Positions 25,282 through 35,385 of a DNA stretch of 64,000 nt are shown here, piece by piece. The position numbers were made by a program, and so were the translations under genes. The notes below the pieces were generated by a model that saw only the letters and a program-made list of their open reading frames with translations, had not been told where the DNA came from and made no database searches. Source of the DNA: Pseudomonas sp. BSw22131 (GTDB taxonomy: Bacteria; Pseudomonadota; Gammaproteobacteria; Pseudomonadales; Pseudomonadaceae); contig NZ_CP113949.1 of NCBI RefSeq assembly GCF_026810445.1, positions 1,674,001-1,738,000 on the forward strand. The letters are read 5' to 3'. Numbering within the stretch: position 1 is the stretch's first letter; each line of letters opens with the position of its first letter.

Positions 25282-27255
25282 ATGAATACCCCGAACACGC
25301 TCCCGAAAGTCAAAAAGGGCCAGCAGGCACGCGACGACTTTCAGTTGTTTCGCAGAAGTCTACAACTGGCGGTACCTGGGCCGACGCTTCATGCGGATAA
25401 CCCGTTGCTGCCGCCCACTGCTGACGATACCGAGAACCAGTTGCCGCACCAGTTTCAAGGTACGGTGCTGAAAGTCGAAATCCCGGCGTTTGACGTGGTA
25501 TCTGATCCGAACCGACCAGGCATGGTTTATCTCAAGTGGGATGGCATACGGCAGCGCCTCAGCCAGTACCCGTTCACGACGCCGCTGGACACGCGTGTGT
25601 TCCCTATTCAGCTCACCTTGCCCGCAGAGGCCACACTTTCGGCTGGACGCCACACGCTTACTTATGAAGTCAGTATTGGCGGAAATCCAGTGGGATCGAC
25701 GCCACTGCCGATCTATATCGATCAGGTCGCACCCAACTTCGGACAAGAGGCTGCACGGGTCACATTGCCCCCAGAGGTCGAAGCCGACGGCATTACCAAG
25801 GAATACCTTGATGCCAATGGTAAGGTCACCGTGACGGTGCCCGAGTACAACGACAAAAAAATCGGCGACGAGATATCCGTGTATTACGGAAGCAACCCTC
25901 AGACCGCATTGTTGGTAGGCACCTTCACAAGGCCCGACACCACGACGCCGGTGACAGTGGATTTGACCACCGCGCAGATCGGAACGTCGGAAGGCGACAA
26001 ATTGCTGTTCTACCGTCTGCGGGACAGAGTCGGCAACCTTGGCCCTGAATCGTCATACAAGCCCGTCCTCGTCACATTGAGTGCCGCGCCGATAGGGCTC
26101 AAACCGCTGACGGTGCCTTTGGCCGCTGACGGCGACGTCGACATCGCTGACGCCAACGTGGGGGTACAGGTGCAGATTGAGGCGTACACCAACTTTGTCG
26201 CTGGCGATCAAGCGGTTGTCACCTGGGGCGGCAAATTACTGGGCGCGGTGCCCGTCACGCAGTCGGGGCCGACATTCGTAACCGTCCCTTTTGCAGTATT
26301 GCTGGACGGCAACCGGGGGCCGAAAACGGTCGCTGTGACTTACCTGATTAAACGGGGGCAGAAAGAATATCCCGAGCCTTCTTCTGTTGATGTCGACGTG
26401 GATCTGCGCACACCCGGGCCGACGAACCCGGACGAACCTGACCCGGTGAATCCCGATCTGGCGCTGATTACGGTGCAGGCGGCCGTCACTGCTGAGGCCA
26501 ATACGGTGAAGCCCGCAGACGCGGGGCAGCCGGCGACAGCTTCCGTGGTGATTTATGAAAACTCTAAGGCGGATGACGTGGTGCAGCTGTACTGGAATAA
26601 CGTGGCAGTGCCTGATTCCGGAGACTCTACCATTCCTGGCGGGACATACGTGGTGACTGGGCAGGAGGCTGTGGGTTTCATCATGGAGTTTGCCATTCCA
26701 TGGGCGACCATCGAGGCACAAGGCAATGGCAGTGCGCTGCCGGTGCGCTATTCGATCGCACACCCGGCCGTCAACGATGCCGTTGTCTACTCTGAAGATC
26801 AGCCGGTTGAAGTGTCCGTGCAGACAGTGAAACTGCCCGCCGTATTGTTTCTAAACCTCGACCAGGACTTCGGTTACCTCAACTGCGGTTCATTGAGAAG
26901 TGTCAGCCCTCAAGGCTGGGTTGTGGAGATAAGTGTCGCGGGAGGGGAGCCACGTCTGGCGGATCAGCAACTGACGTTCAACTACGCCGGGCTCAACGAT
27001 GCAACGCAGGCCAACGTAACGTTCGCGTTCACGTTTACCCCAACCATTGAACAGGCCACCAACGGCTTCCTGGTGTACTTGCCTTACGATCCACCCCTGA
27101 TCGAAACCCGCGACGGGCCGGGCAGTATTACGTACACCGCGAATGTCGACGGGTTTCCTGTCACCTCAGATCCCCACAGCGTGATTGTGTTCATGGCGAC
27201 GGCCGGGGCGGGTGCTCCGACGTGCGAGTTGTCAGCCAGAACCGTCCGTCGCTGA
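25282..27255 (+). CDS. Large modular beta-sandwich protein B, tandem paralogue of A
   Basis: A 657-residue protein. It matches protein A module by module: EIPAF...VYLKWDGI...LTYEVSI, then ITKEYLDANGKVTVTVPEY against ISDEYLTSEGAVECSVPSY in A, then LFYRLRDRVGNLGPES against YYLLRDLAGNISARS, and near the end GYLNCGSLR against GYLNCCAVP. A Pro-rich linker (TPGPTNPDEPDPVNPD) separates modules near residue 400. No export signal is visible. AAGGAGGAA at 25268-25276 makes ATG 25282 a strong start; in-frame sequence from 25213 is less likely. A GGCGTCT/AGACGCC terminator follows. Function unknown. Confidence 0.78.
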   Translation: MNTPNTLPKVKKGQQARDDFQLFRRSLQLAVPGPTLHADNPLLPPTADDTENQLPHQFQGTVLKVEIPAFDVVSDPNRPGMVYLKWDGIRQRLSQYPFTTPLDTRVFPIQLTLPAEATLSAGRHTLTYEVSIGGNPVGSTPLPIYIDQVAPNFGQEAARVTLPPEVEADGITKEYLDANGKVTVTVPEYNDKKIGDEISVYYGSNPQTALLVGTFTRPDTTTPVTVDLTTAQIGTSEGDKLLFYRLRDRVGNLGPESSYKPVLVTLSAAPIGLKPLTVPLAADGDVDIADANVGVQVQIEAYTNFVAGDQAVVTWGGKLLGAVPVTQSGPTFVTVPFAVLLDGNRGPKTVAVTYLIKRGQKEYPEPSSVDVDVDLRTPGPTNPDEPDPVNPDLALITVQAAVTAEANTVKPADAGQPATASVVIYENSKADDVVQLYWNNVAVPDSGDSTIPGGTYVVTGQEAVGFIMEFAIPWATIEAQGNGSALPVRYSIAHPAVNDAVVYSEDQPVEVSVQTVKLPAVLFLNLDQDFGYLNCGSLRSVSPQGWVVEISVAGGEPRLADQQLTFNYAGLNDATQANVTFAFTFTPTIEQATNGFLVYLPYDPPLIETRDGPGSITYTANVDGFPVTSDPHSVIVFMATAGAGAPTCELSARTVRR

Positions 27256-27266
27256 GGGCATAACTT

Positions 27267-27296
27267 AAAGGGGGGCGTCTCAGACGCCTCTCCTTT
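27267..27296 (+). terminator. Terminator after the A-B pair
   Basis: The stem AAAGGGGGGCGTCT / AGACGCCTCTCCTTT (core GGCGTCT-C-AGACGCC) ends in T-rich sequence, 11 bp after the protein B stop. Confidence 0.7.
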
Positions 27297-27560
27297 ATCG
27301 AGGGTCTGGTTCCAGCATTCTCATAGTCCAAGGGGCCTATTCTGCGCGCCGTTATTTCGAATCAATCCAACTTGGCAGGTTTGATTGACAGTACTTCTAA
27401 CTGTCAGCTCACTATCAAAGTTGTACACCTTAAGTCGCCGTAGGAATCGCCCTACACGTTGGTCGGATGCGTCCTGCATAGTATTCCGAACATGCTCTAT
27501 ACAGTCCCGCTCCCGGCGAATACGCCAGTCTTTGCATCTCCATTCAGTGGACGCGAGCTC
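27297..27560. other. Region upstream of the autotransporter gene
   Basis: 264 bp, more AT-rich than its neighbours. It contains the dyad TGACAGT-N7-ACTGTCA at 27387-27407, whose half-sites are the same as in the shared lux-box-like dyad but with the arms swapped. No gene or clear sigma-70 promoter is seen. Confidence 0.45.
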
Positions 27561-30212
27561 ATGAACGCTAAAAAGCAACTCCGTAAGTCAAAGTTCTTCA
27601 ACCCTCCTTTTTTTAACGGTTCCCCCGCCGGGCGTACATCTTGGGCCGCCATGCTGAGTGCGTTTCCGGCCTTGCTGTTCGCACCTGTCTCATTTGCAGC
27701 GCTGGTGGAGAATGGCGCAGTGCTGAACATTAATGCATCCACGCCTGTCGATGATTACGCAGTGAGAGATGCCGGCAGTACCTTGAATGCTTCGAACGCG
27801 TTGGCCCGTTCGATTTCACTGAGCGACGGCGCGACGCTCAACTTTGTCAACAGCAGCGTGCAATCGCCGGATGACGGTGTCGTGGTTACCGCAAGCACTG
27901 CAACCATCACCAACAGTACGATCGTTGGCGATTATGTGGGCTTGTCGGTGAACAGACCGATTGGCACAACGGTCGGGTCGCAAGTGCAAGTGACCGGCGG
28001 CGCGCTGCAGGGCGGCGAGGTGGGGGCGCAAGTCACGGGAGCCAGCCGCTTGCAGCTGAGCGGGGTTCAGGTAACAGGTACAAACTCAGGCAGTGTCGGG
28101 CTGAACATCTTCGGTGGCGACGTAGTGGCGAACAATGGTACGACCATCAAGGGCGCCGAGCACGGCGTGTACATGATAAGCGACGCTCAAGGGGTGGGTG
28201 ATAGCGTTCTGGTACTCGATAACGCTTCTGCCGAGGGCACCAATGGTGCCGCCATTCTGGTCGATGGCCTGGGCAGCGGTCTGGTCGCCAACCTGAGTCT
28301 GCTTAATGGCACAACCCTCACGGGTGGCAACGGCAACGCCCTGGAAATTGCGAACACGGCGACGGCGAACGTGCTGCTGCAGAACAGTGAAGTGACCGGT
28401 AACTTCGCTATCTCCAACGGCAGCATTGCCAACCTGACCTTTGATAATGGCCGGCTGATCGGTAACGTTACGGCGGACGCCACCAGCAGCGGTAACTTGG
28501 TGCTGAACAATGGCTCGGCGCTCACGGGTGATGTCACTGGAATTGATACGGTCAATCTGAATGCGAGTTCCATTACCGGGAGCGTGACCTCGGCCAGCAA
28601 CGCCGGTGTGGTTTCGCTGGCTAACGGCTCACTGCTTGAAGGTAACGTAACCAGTGACAACGTCAGCCTGAATGCCAGTCAGATGAAGGGCGACATCACT
28701 TCGATCGGCAGTGCAGGCGTCGTGTCGCTCGTCGGCAGTTCGGCGCTTGAAGGTAATATCAGCAGCGATAACGTCAGCCTTGATGCCAGTTCGATGTCCG
28801 GCGATATCACCTCCAGTGCCGGCGTTGTTTCGCTGACCAACAACTCGGTGTTCACCGGCAACTTGATCAACGTCGACAGCACCACCCTCGCAGGGTCTTC
28901 CACCTGGGATATGGTGGGTTCTAATACCCTCAACTCACTTGCAGTGAATGACAGTACGGTGCGGTTTGGCGCGACCAACGCGTTCTATCAGCTCAACGTT
29001 GGCACGCTGTCGGGTAACGGCACCTTCATCATGGATGCCGATTACCTCACCAACGAGCACGACCTGCTCAACGTTACCGGTTCTGCAACGGGCAGCCATA
29101 CCTTGCTGATCGCAGGTTCGGGCGTCGATCCGACTTCACCGCAGCCCTTGACCGTCGTGCAGACCGGGGGCGGTAACGCGACGTTCTCGCTGGCGGGCGA
29201 TGGTGCGGTGGACGTGGGGACCTATTCCTATCAGTTGGCGTCGGCCAGCAACGGCGCGGGTGGAACCGACTGGTTTCTCGACCCGGGCACGGCGACGATC
29301 AGCCCTGGCACGCGCTCTGTACTGGCGCTGTTCAATACCGCGCCGACGGTCTGGTACGGCGAGCTGACGTCGCTGCGCAGTCGCATGGGCGAGTTGCGAT
29401 TCAACGGCGGCAAGGCGGGCGGCTGGGTGCGCACCTATGGCAATAAATACAACGTCGATGAAGCCTCGGGTGTCGGTTATCAGCAGACGCAGCAGGGCGT
29501 GTCGCTGGGTGCCGATGCCCCGTTGCCGGTGGGCGACGGGCAGTGGCTGGTGGGTGTGCTGGCCGGGCACAGTAAATCCGACCTTGACCTCAGCCGCGGT
29601 ACCTCGGGCACGGTCAACAGTTATTACGCCGGGATTTACACCACCTGGATGGATCAGGCCAGCGGTTACTATTTCGACGGTGTCTTGAAGTTCAACCGCT
29701 TCCGCAACGACTCGAAGGTCAGCATCAGCGATGGCACCCGTGCCAAGGGCGATTACGACAACTCAGGCGCAGGTGGCTCGGTGGAGTTTGGTCGACACAT
29801 CAAGCTGAACGACGGCTATTTCATCGAACCGTACAGCCAGTTGTCTGCGGTGGTGATTCAAGGCAAGGATTACGAGCTGAACAACGACATGCGTGCCGAA
29901 GGCGATCGCACCCGCTCGCTGCTGGGCAAGGTGGGGATGACGGCAGGCCGCAACTTCGTAATGAGCGACGGCAAAGTGTTGCAACCGTATGTGCGGGTGG
30001 CGGGCGTGCATGAGTTCGCGAAGAACAACGAAGTTCAGGTCAACAACAACGTGTTCAACAACGACTTGTCCGGCTCGCGGGGTGAGTTGGGTGCGGGGAT
30101 TGCCGTGGCGTTTTCCGACAGCCTGCAGCTGCATGCTGACTTCGATTACGCCAATGGCGAGCAGATTGAACAGCCATTCGGGGCGAATGTGGGGTTGCGG
30201 TATAGCTGGTAA
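27561..30212 (+). CDS. Autotransporter (type Va) with pertactin-like passenger
   Basis: An 883-residue secreted protein. It has a long basic signal peptide (about 50 residues, ending near LFAPVSFAA). The beta-helix passenger (about 52-600) is rich in Asn, Ser and Gly with short repeats of the type DNVSLNASSMSGDITS and AGVVSL. The C-terminal barrel (about 620-883) starts near TAPTVWYGELTSLRSRMGEL and ends in an aromatic residue (GLRYSW). It would sit on the outer membrane with the passenger outside; no protease or lipase motif is seen, so adhesion or autoaggregation is the likely role. The ribosome site before 27561 is weak; an upstream in-frame ATG at 27492 has none. It lies within the accessory block. 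Confidence 0.87.
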   Translation: MNAKKQLRKSKFFNPPFFNGSPAGRTSWAAMLSAFPALLFAPVSFAALVENGAVLNINASTPVDDYAVRDAGSTLNASNALARSISLSDGATLNFVNSSVQSPDDGVVVTASTATITNSTIVGDYVGLSVNRPIGTTVGSQVQVTGGALQGGEVGAQVTGASRLQLSGVQVTGTNSGSVGLNIFGGDVVANNGTTIKGAEHGVYMISDAQGVGDSVLVLDNASAEGTNGAAILVDGLGSGLVANLSLLNGTTLTGGNGNALEIANTATANVLLQNSEVTGNFAISNGSIANLTFDNGRLIGNVTADATSSGNLVLNNGSALTGDVTGIDTVNLNASSITGSVTSASNAGVVSLANGSLLEGNVTSDNVSLNASQMKGDITSIGSAGVVSLVGSSALEGNISSDNVSLDASSMSGDITSSAGVVSLTNNSVFTGNLINVDSTTLAGSSTWDMVGSNTLNSLAVNDSTVRFGATNAFYQLNVGTLSGNGTFIMDADYLTNEHDLLNVTGSATGSHTLLIAGSGVDPTSPQPLTVVQTGGGNATFSLAGDGAVDVGTYSYQLASASNGAGGTDWFLDPGTATISPGTRSVLALFNTAPTVWYGELTSLRSRMGELRFNGGKAGGWVRTYGNKYNVDEASGVGYQQTQQGVSLGADAPLPVGDGQWLVGVLAGHSKSDLDLSRGTSGTVNSYYAGIYTTWMDQASGYYFDGVLKFNRFRNDSKVSISDGTRAKGDYDNSGAGGSVEFGRHIKLNDGYFIEPYSQLSAVVIQGKDYELNNDMRAEGDRTRSLLGKVGMTAGRNFVMSDGKVLQPYVRVAGVHEFAKNNEVQVNNNVFNNDLSGSRGELGAGIAVAFSDSLQLHADFDYANGEQIEQPFGANVGLRYSW

Positions 30213-30221
30213 TGAAAAGGG

Positions 30222-30248
30222 CTCGCCCCGTCTTGTTGACGGGGCGAG
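30222..30248. terminator. Bidirectional hairpin between convergent genes
   Basis: A perfect 11-bp stem CTCGCCCCGTC / GACGGGGCGAG with loop TTGTT lies between the autotransporter stop and the stop of giant protein C. No long T-run follows on either strand. Confidence 0.6.
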
Positions 30249-30256
30249 TAGAGGCT

Positions 30257-33200
30257 CTAGATCGCTACGATGTTACAGAAACTGCCCACGTTTTCATACT
30301 TTATCGACCCGGTACCTTGTGCCCCTGTTACCAGGTTTTTGGTGTAGTTCATATAGAACCCGGGGGCGCTGGTACTCGACCAATAGGATCCGTTGCCCAT
30401 GGGAAACCTATTTCCATACTGGCTCCAAATACTGTTCAGCACATCAAGGGGAGGTATTCCGAGTCCCCGTGATGCAGCGGTTTTCTGCCCCCCTTTGAAG
30501 GTGTCGTTCCCCAAGCCATAAACCATGGTTACATTTGAAACTGTCACGTTGTAGCTGCCTGTGCGACCTTGCCCATCCTGCACAGTGATAGTTGCGACGC
30601 CGTTCGATACCGAATTGATACGGCCATCTTTATTAACTTGTACCTTTGTGTCATTGCTGGATGAGTAAGTGTAAGGTGGCACACCGCTGCTGGGAATCCT
30701 GACCAGAGTAGTGCCTGCCGGCCACCTCAAAGGTTCATGGCCTGGATAACCTGCCATACCCCAAAGCGCGCCATTCAGCGACACGGGCGTCGAATCCAGC
30801 ACAAAATCCGGTACCGGTGATACCACGGTGAAGTTGCGAGTATCCGACGAAGGATTGTCGGCATATCTACCCACGGCATTGATGCCGTGGATACCCAGTG
30901 CCACGCTCACCGACAAGCTCCAGCTTCCCGTACCCCCTACCACCGTCGTCCCCCTGGAAGCGAAGTAGTCGAAGACCTCAACCTGCGCGTTCGCCGCTGC
31001 CGTACCCGACGCCGTCACTGTGGTTTCGGCGGTGGTGCCTCCCTGAGCGATCTCTCCCTTGGAATCCCGCACGCTTAATGTTGGCGCCGTTGCAGCCTGA
31101 ACATTGAATGTCCATGCCGACGACACTGGATTGCTCGCGTACAACGCTTTTGCGGTCAGGCGATGGGCGCCGACCGACAGGCCGCTGACAGACCGTGACC
31201 AGTTGCCGCTGTTGCTCACGCTGGCAGTACCTCTGGACGAGGCACCGTCGAACACCTCCACGGATTGACCGATCGAGGCCATGCCCGACGCGGTGACCGT
31301 ATTGGCGTAGGTTGAACCGCCATTGATCACCGGCGTTCCATCGGGTTCTGCAACCTTAGTGATGGTCGGGGTCACCAAGGCTGTGATGGTGAAGTTACGC
31401 ACCGGTGATTCCGGGTAGTTTGCGTAGTCGGCTTTGGCTTTCATCTTATGGGCGGCGACGTTCAGGCCGGTCAGGGGCAATGTCCATTGTCCGGCCGCAT
31501 TGGCGCTGACTTTGCCGAGGCTCGCCATACCGTCGAAGATCTCGACCTGCAGGTTCGCACTGGCACTTCCCGTCAGCACTACATCGGTGGCCACGGTAAA
31601 TCCGTCGGGCGGAATCTCGACGTTTTTCGAGTCTTTGATGCTGGTGATTTTTGGGGTAACGGCAGCCGCGACGATCACTGTCCAGATCGCTGATTCAGGC
31701 AGCGTTCCATACAACGCTTTAGCTTTGAGTGGATGCGAGGCCACCGCGAGGCCGGAAAGGGTCAACGACCAGGTGCCCGCGCTGTTTGTCCGCGCCGTAC
31801 CTTTGGAGGTCTTGTCGTCGAACAGTTCGATCTGCTGATCGGGACTGCCTTGGCCGGACACCGTGACGCTGGTCTCGACGGTCGATCCGCCGTTGCTGAT
31901 CGGCCCGTTGGAGCCCAGCACCTGAGTGATGGTCGGCGTCAGGTTGGCGACCACCTCAAAGCCACGGGGCGGTGAAACCATTCCGCTTCCATCAAGGGCG
32001 TTGGCCTTCAGACTATAGTTTTTAACGGTCAATCCCGTCAGGGAACCGCTCCAGGTGCCGCTGCTGTTGGCTATCACCGTCGCCAGGCGCGTGCTGCCAT
32101 CAAGGATTTCCAGCTCGGCTTCAACGGTGGAGGTGCCGCTGATGCTCAAAGCGGTATCGAACGTGGTGCCGCCGTCAGCCACCTCACCCTTGCTGTCCTT
32201 GATACTGACGATTTGCGGATTGACCCAGTCTTGATGCAGCTTGAAGGTGTACACCGTACGCGGAAACTGGACGGCGGCGCTTTCGCTGGCAGTGCCGTCG
32301 AAGGCGACGTTGCAGATCACCACAAGGCGAGTGTCCTGCCCGAGCTTCTCCAGTTCAGTGCGCAAAGCGCTTTCAGACAGGCCGGCACTCGCCTGGCCGC
32401 TGGTCAGCGGAGCACCGTCCAGCAGCGTAATCGAGTAGACGCCGCCGCCACTGGTTTCCCCCTCAAGCCGCAGCCATACACGCTGGCCCTCGAGGATGAA
32501 GGGCCATTTGGCAACGGTTGCCGTGCCGTTGCCGGTGAAGGTTGCCAGGTTAAGGGTCATCGTCTGGCTGTTGGCCTGGGTGATGACGGGGTGCGGCAGG
32601 TCCTTGTCGGGGTCACCGAACGGCAGCACTGGCAGGCGCAACATCTCGGACTGCTTTCCTGCGGTGTAGCGTTTGACGCGATAGTACACGCTCACCTCGC
32701 GCCCGATGTTGGCGCCGATCACGGTGGCGGGCACCGTGAACTCGACTTGCCCGTTGGCGCTGCCGGGTTTTTCCTGATCAGCGGGCGTGCCGATGCCCGT
32801 GCTGCCCAGCCAGACCAACGTGACGAGATCTTGTGCCTCCATGCTGGCGTAGCTCACCCGTACGGTCGCGCCCGCCAGCGCATTCATGGGGTCAAGTACC
32901 CCGGCGCTGGCCTGCACCACGGTAGGGGCGGGCAGTTCGCCGATGAGTTTGCCGATTACCAGATCCAGCGTTGCCGAGTACTGAAACGTGCCGGTGGCGC
33001 CGCGCTCAAGGGTGTACAGCACCCTTACTTCATCATTGATGTTGGGCTCGACCAACGACCGGGGAATGGTGAAGTCGAGCGGTTTGCCGGCAATGGCAGT
33101 GGTGATGGGGATCCAGTCGCTGCCGCTGCCCTCCAGCGGATGGCCGAGCCAATACCAGGTCAGCGTATCGCCGGCAACCGTACCGGGGTAATTGACCCGT

Positions 33201-34759
33201 AGCGTGACATCACCGCGGTTCACCTCGGGGTCGAGCACGCCGTTCACTGCTTCAACGATGATCGGCGCGGGCAGTTCCGCCACGTGCTGGCCGACTCTGA
33301 CGAGCAAGTGCTCCGATACCCGCACATCAAACACCTGCCAGGCGTCATTGGAGACCCGATAGCTGACGTCGAGTGTGCCGTTTTCAAGCAACGCGATGTG
33401 TTCGCCCATCACAGGGATATACACGACGTTGTCTACTTCGTTCGCCGTCACGATGTGCTGGGTTTCATACAGATAGGGCGCGCCATCAACTCGGGTGCCC
33501 AGCCAGTCCAGATTAATCAGATCGCCGTTGGCCATGCCGGCGTAAACCGGGATCTCTACATGGGCGCGTTCTTCAAGCGGGTCGAGTACATCGCCGATCA
33601 GTTCCAGAATGCGCGGAATCTCCAGCGGTGCCACTCCGGTAATCCGCACGGCTGCCCGTTTCGACGACTGTGGCGGGGCACCGTTGGCTTTGGTCAGGAC
33701 ATAAGAGGCCTGAGCGGTTCCGTTGATCATCTGACGCACGAGTGCATTTGGCACGGTAGTGTCATAGATTGCCGGGATATTCGTTATGGTGACCGATTGG
33801 CGGTGCTCCAGCGGGGCGTCTGCCGCCGTGGTGCCGAGCCAGGTCATGGTAACCGTGTCGCCGAGCTCGAACGGGTCTGCGGCGACAGAGATTTTCACCG
33901 TGACGTTCGCGCTGCCCAGATTGCCCAGGTCGATCTCGCCGTTGATAGCCTCCTGAATGATCGGTGCCGGCAGCTTCCAGCCGCCGGCGTCTACCGGCAC
34001 GAAGGTCTGCAGCGACCATTCTTCGGAGAAATTCCAGACCTCGTCGTACACCTGATAATGAACGAGCAGGTCGTCGGCATCGCCTGCCGCGAGTATGGCG
34101 GCCTGGTCAACCGTGATAACTACAGGATCATTGCCTGCTGCCTCCTGTTCAGTGATCGGCCGACTGATCGACACCACGCCCCAGCGCAACTCGACGGTGT
34201 CGCGCGCGGCGCGCCCCGGGTAGGTGGCGATGGTCACTGGGATGCCATCCTTGGCCCACTGGGCATCAACGCCGTTGTCAATAACGTCCTGGGGCAGTTG
34301 CGGCGCCGCGAGTTCCGAGTGGCCAGGCAGGTGCGGATCTTTGTCCTTGCCTGCCGGCCGGTCGAGTTTGACCCGCAGGCGCAACGGTACGGATTCGTCT
34401 GTCTTGCCCGAGCTGGCGTGGGTCAGGCTGTAGAAGACTTTTTCAGCCCAGTCGGGGTGGATCGAATCAGTTGGCAGATAGAAAAACATGCGTTTGTCGA
34501 TGTCGACGTCAGTGACGTCGCGCCCGCCCACGGACAGGCCGTCCCAATAGATGTCGACACGGTCGCCCACCTGCATGCGCAGCCAGGGGTCGAGGACAGT
34601 GAGCAAACCGCTCAGGTTGTCTTCGACCATGCTGATGTTGACCCCACCGTCGCCGTCTACGACGGGGGTGACCAGGCCGGCGATCAACACAGGACGCAAC
34701 GCGAGCGTTGAGTAGTCGCGATTCAGTGGGGGGAAGAGCGTGCGTGAGTAGCGTTTCAT
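30257..34759 (-). CDS. Giant modular protein C: beta modules, five Ig-like repeats, BID2-like domain, lectin-like tip
   Basis: A 1500-residue protein. Residues about 260-840 hold five modules opening with motifs like ELPAPIIVEAVNGVLDP. Residues about 846-1310 hold five Ig-like repeats of roughly 92 residues (opening TPTITKV...NGGST, with VEVFDG and AKALYA motifs). About 1325-1410 resembles a bacterial Ig2 (BID2) domain (TKVQVNKDGRINSVSNGVAT). The last 90 residues contain SYWSST and resemble the lectin-like tip of intimin-type adhesins. Stalk-plus-tip layout suggests an adhesin, yet there is no Sec signal, no type I secretion repeat and no partner porin nearby. AAGGAAG precedes ATG 34759. Its N-terminal half is paralogous to protein D. 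Confidence 0.78.
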   Translation of the reverse strand: MKRYSRTLFPPLNRDYSTLALRPVLIAGLVTPVVDGDGGVNISMVEDNLSGLLTVLDPWLRMQVGDRVDIYWDGLSVGGRDVTDVDIDKRMFFYLPTDSIHPDWAEKVFYSLTHASSGKTDESVPLRLRVKLDRPAGKDKDPHLPGHSELAAPQLPQDVIDNGVDAQWAKDGIPVTIATYPGRAARDTVELRWGVVSISRPITEQEAAGNDPVVITVDQAAILAAGDADDLLVHYQVYDEVWNFSEEWSLQTFVPVDAGGWKLPAPIIQEAINGEIDLGNLGSANVTVKISVAADPFELGDTVTMTWLGTTAADAPLEHRQSVTITNIPAIYDTTVPNALVRQMINGTAQASYVLTKANGAPPQSSKRAAVRITGVAPLEIPRILELIGDVLDPLEERAHVEIPVYAGMANGDLINLDWLGTRVDGAPYLYETQHIVTANEVDNVVYIPVMGEHIALLENGTLDVSYRVSNDAWQVFDVRVSEHLLVRVGQHVAELPAPIIVEAVNGVLDPEVNRGDVTLRVNYPGTVAGDTLTWYWLGHPLEGSGSDWIPITTAIAGKPLDFTIPRSLVEPNINDEVRVLYTLERGATGTFQYSATLDLVIGKLIGELPAPTVVQASAGVLDPMNALAGATVRVSYASMEAQDLVTLVWLGSTGIGTPADQEKPGSANGQVEFTVPATVIGANIGREVSVYYRVKRYTAGKQSEMLRLPVLPFGDPDKDLPHPVITQANSQTMTLNLATFTGNGTATVAKWPFILEGQRVWLRLEGETSGGGVYSITLLDGAPLTSGQASAGLSESALRTELEKLGQDTRLVVICNVAFDGTASESAAVQFPRTVYTFKLHQDWVNPQIVSIKDSKGEVADGGTTFDTALSISGTSTVEAELEILDGSTRLATVIANSSGTWSGSLTGLTVKNYSLKANALDGSGMVSPPRGFEVVANLTPTITQVLGSNGPISNGGSTVETSVTVSGQGSPDQQIELFDDKTSKGTARTNSAGTWSLTLSGLAVASHPLKAKALYGTLPESAIWTVIVAAAVTPKITSIKDSKNVEIPPDGFTVATDVVLTGSASANLQVEIFDGMASLGKVSANAAGQWTLPLTGLNVAAHKMKAKADYANYPESPVRNFTITALVTPTITKVAEPDGTPVINGGSTYANTVTASGMASIGQSVEVFDGASSRGTASVSNSGNWSRSVSGLSVGAHRLTAKALYASNPVSSAWTFNVQAATAPTLSVRDSKGEIAQGGTTAETTVTASGTAAANAQVEVFDYFASRGTTVVGGTGSWSLSVSVALGIHGINAVGRYADNPSSDTRNFTVVSPVPDFVLDSTPVSLNGALWGMAGYPGHEPLRWPAGTTLVRIPSSGVPPYTYSSSNDTKVQVNKDGRINSVSNGVATITVQDGQGRTGSYNVTVSNVTMVYGLGNDTFKGGQKTAASRGLGIPPLDVLNSIWSQYGNRFPMGNGSYWSSTSAPGFYMNYTKNLVTGAQGTGSIKYENVGSFCNIVAI

Positions 34760-35385
34760 GGTGAGCTTCCTTGTCGGGTTGTGTCCTGAGTCAACTGCCA
34801 GCTGCGCTGCTGCATGTCGGAGGTCATGGCTGCGGAGTGGGCTACTTGAACCGACGCAACCACCATGCTGCAGGGTATTCCGGGTTACCAAGGGCTTTGG
34901 GCGCCCTGTCGTTTGGAGAAGGATAGTTCGGCGACGTGGCCCTGGTGGGTTGACTGCTGTCGATGAATGCCAGCGTTATTGGGCGCTGTATCGGGGATTC
35001 TGGCTACTGTCAGAAATGACAGGTCTGGTCAAAAAGCGATCGGTTTGGGTCACCGCTTATCGGATGCTCGTAGGGCTGTTGATCACCGGAACGTCGCCGG
35101 CGTAGCGCGTCCACGACGCTTTGAATTGCGCCAGTGTGAGGGCTGCGAAGCCGGTATTGGCAGTGAGAAGGTGAACCACTCTGATGCCGCTCACCGTCAG
35201 CGAGTAACGGCGGGTGGCCCACGAGCTGTCTGTGGAAATGATGACGGGACGTTCGGGTCGGTGCCGGGGTCGAGGAAGCCGTCCTGCGCCTCCTCGACCT
35301 CGGGTTTGCCCCAGCTAGCTATCGCTCGGCTGCGTTGTTTTTTTTCGATGGTGCGGCTGGCACTCAGCGCGCGGCCTCTCGAAGC
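34760..35385. other. Non-coding spacer between giant genes C and D
   Basis: 626 bp. It holds the shared lux-box-like dyad at 35005-35024. Short frames are present but none has a ribosome site or family-like sequence. A run of nine T at 35338-35346 on the plus strand has no clear stem. Nothing else is recognised. Confidence 0.5.
35005..35024 (-). promoter_or_regulatory. Shared dyad, lux-box-like, upstream of giant gene C
   Basis: The minus strand reads ACCTGTCATTTCTGACAGTA, 245 bp upstream of the start of C. Similarity to the copy before gene D continues downstream (CAGTAG-YCA, then CCCCGAT / CCCGAT), so a whole promoter segment may have been duplicated. Confidence 0.6.

Noticed and set aside
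27387..27407. A fourth copy of the shared dyad before the autotransporter
   Set aside because: TGACAGT-N7-ACTGTCA has the same half-sites but reversed arms and different spacing, so CT-N12-AG is broken. Kept only as a note.
28540..28880. CRISPR-like repeats in the autotransporter passenger
   Set aside because: The repeats are in-frame, degenerate and encode a beta-helix pattern; spacing is not that of a CRISPR array and there are no cas genes.
33284..34711. A 475-codon open frame on the plus strand opposite protein C
   Set aside because: It is antisense to a gene with a clear module pattern, has no ribosome site and no domain-like sequence. High GC makes long antisense frames common here.
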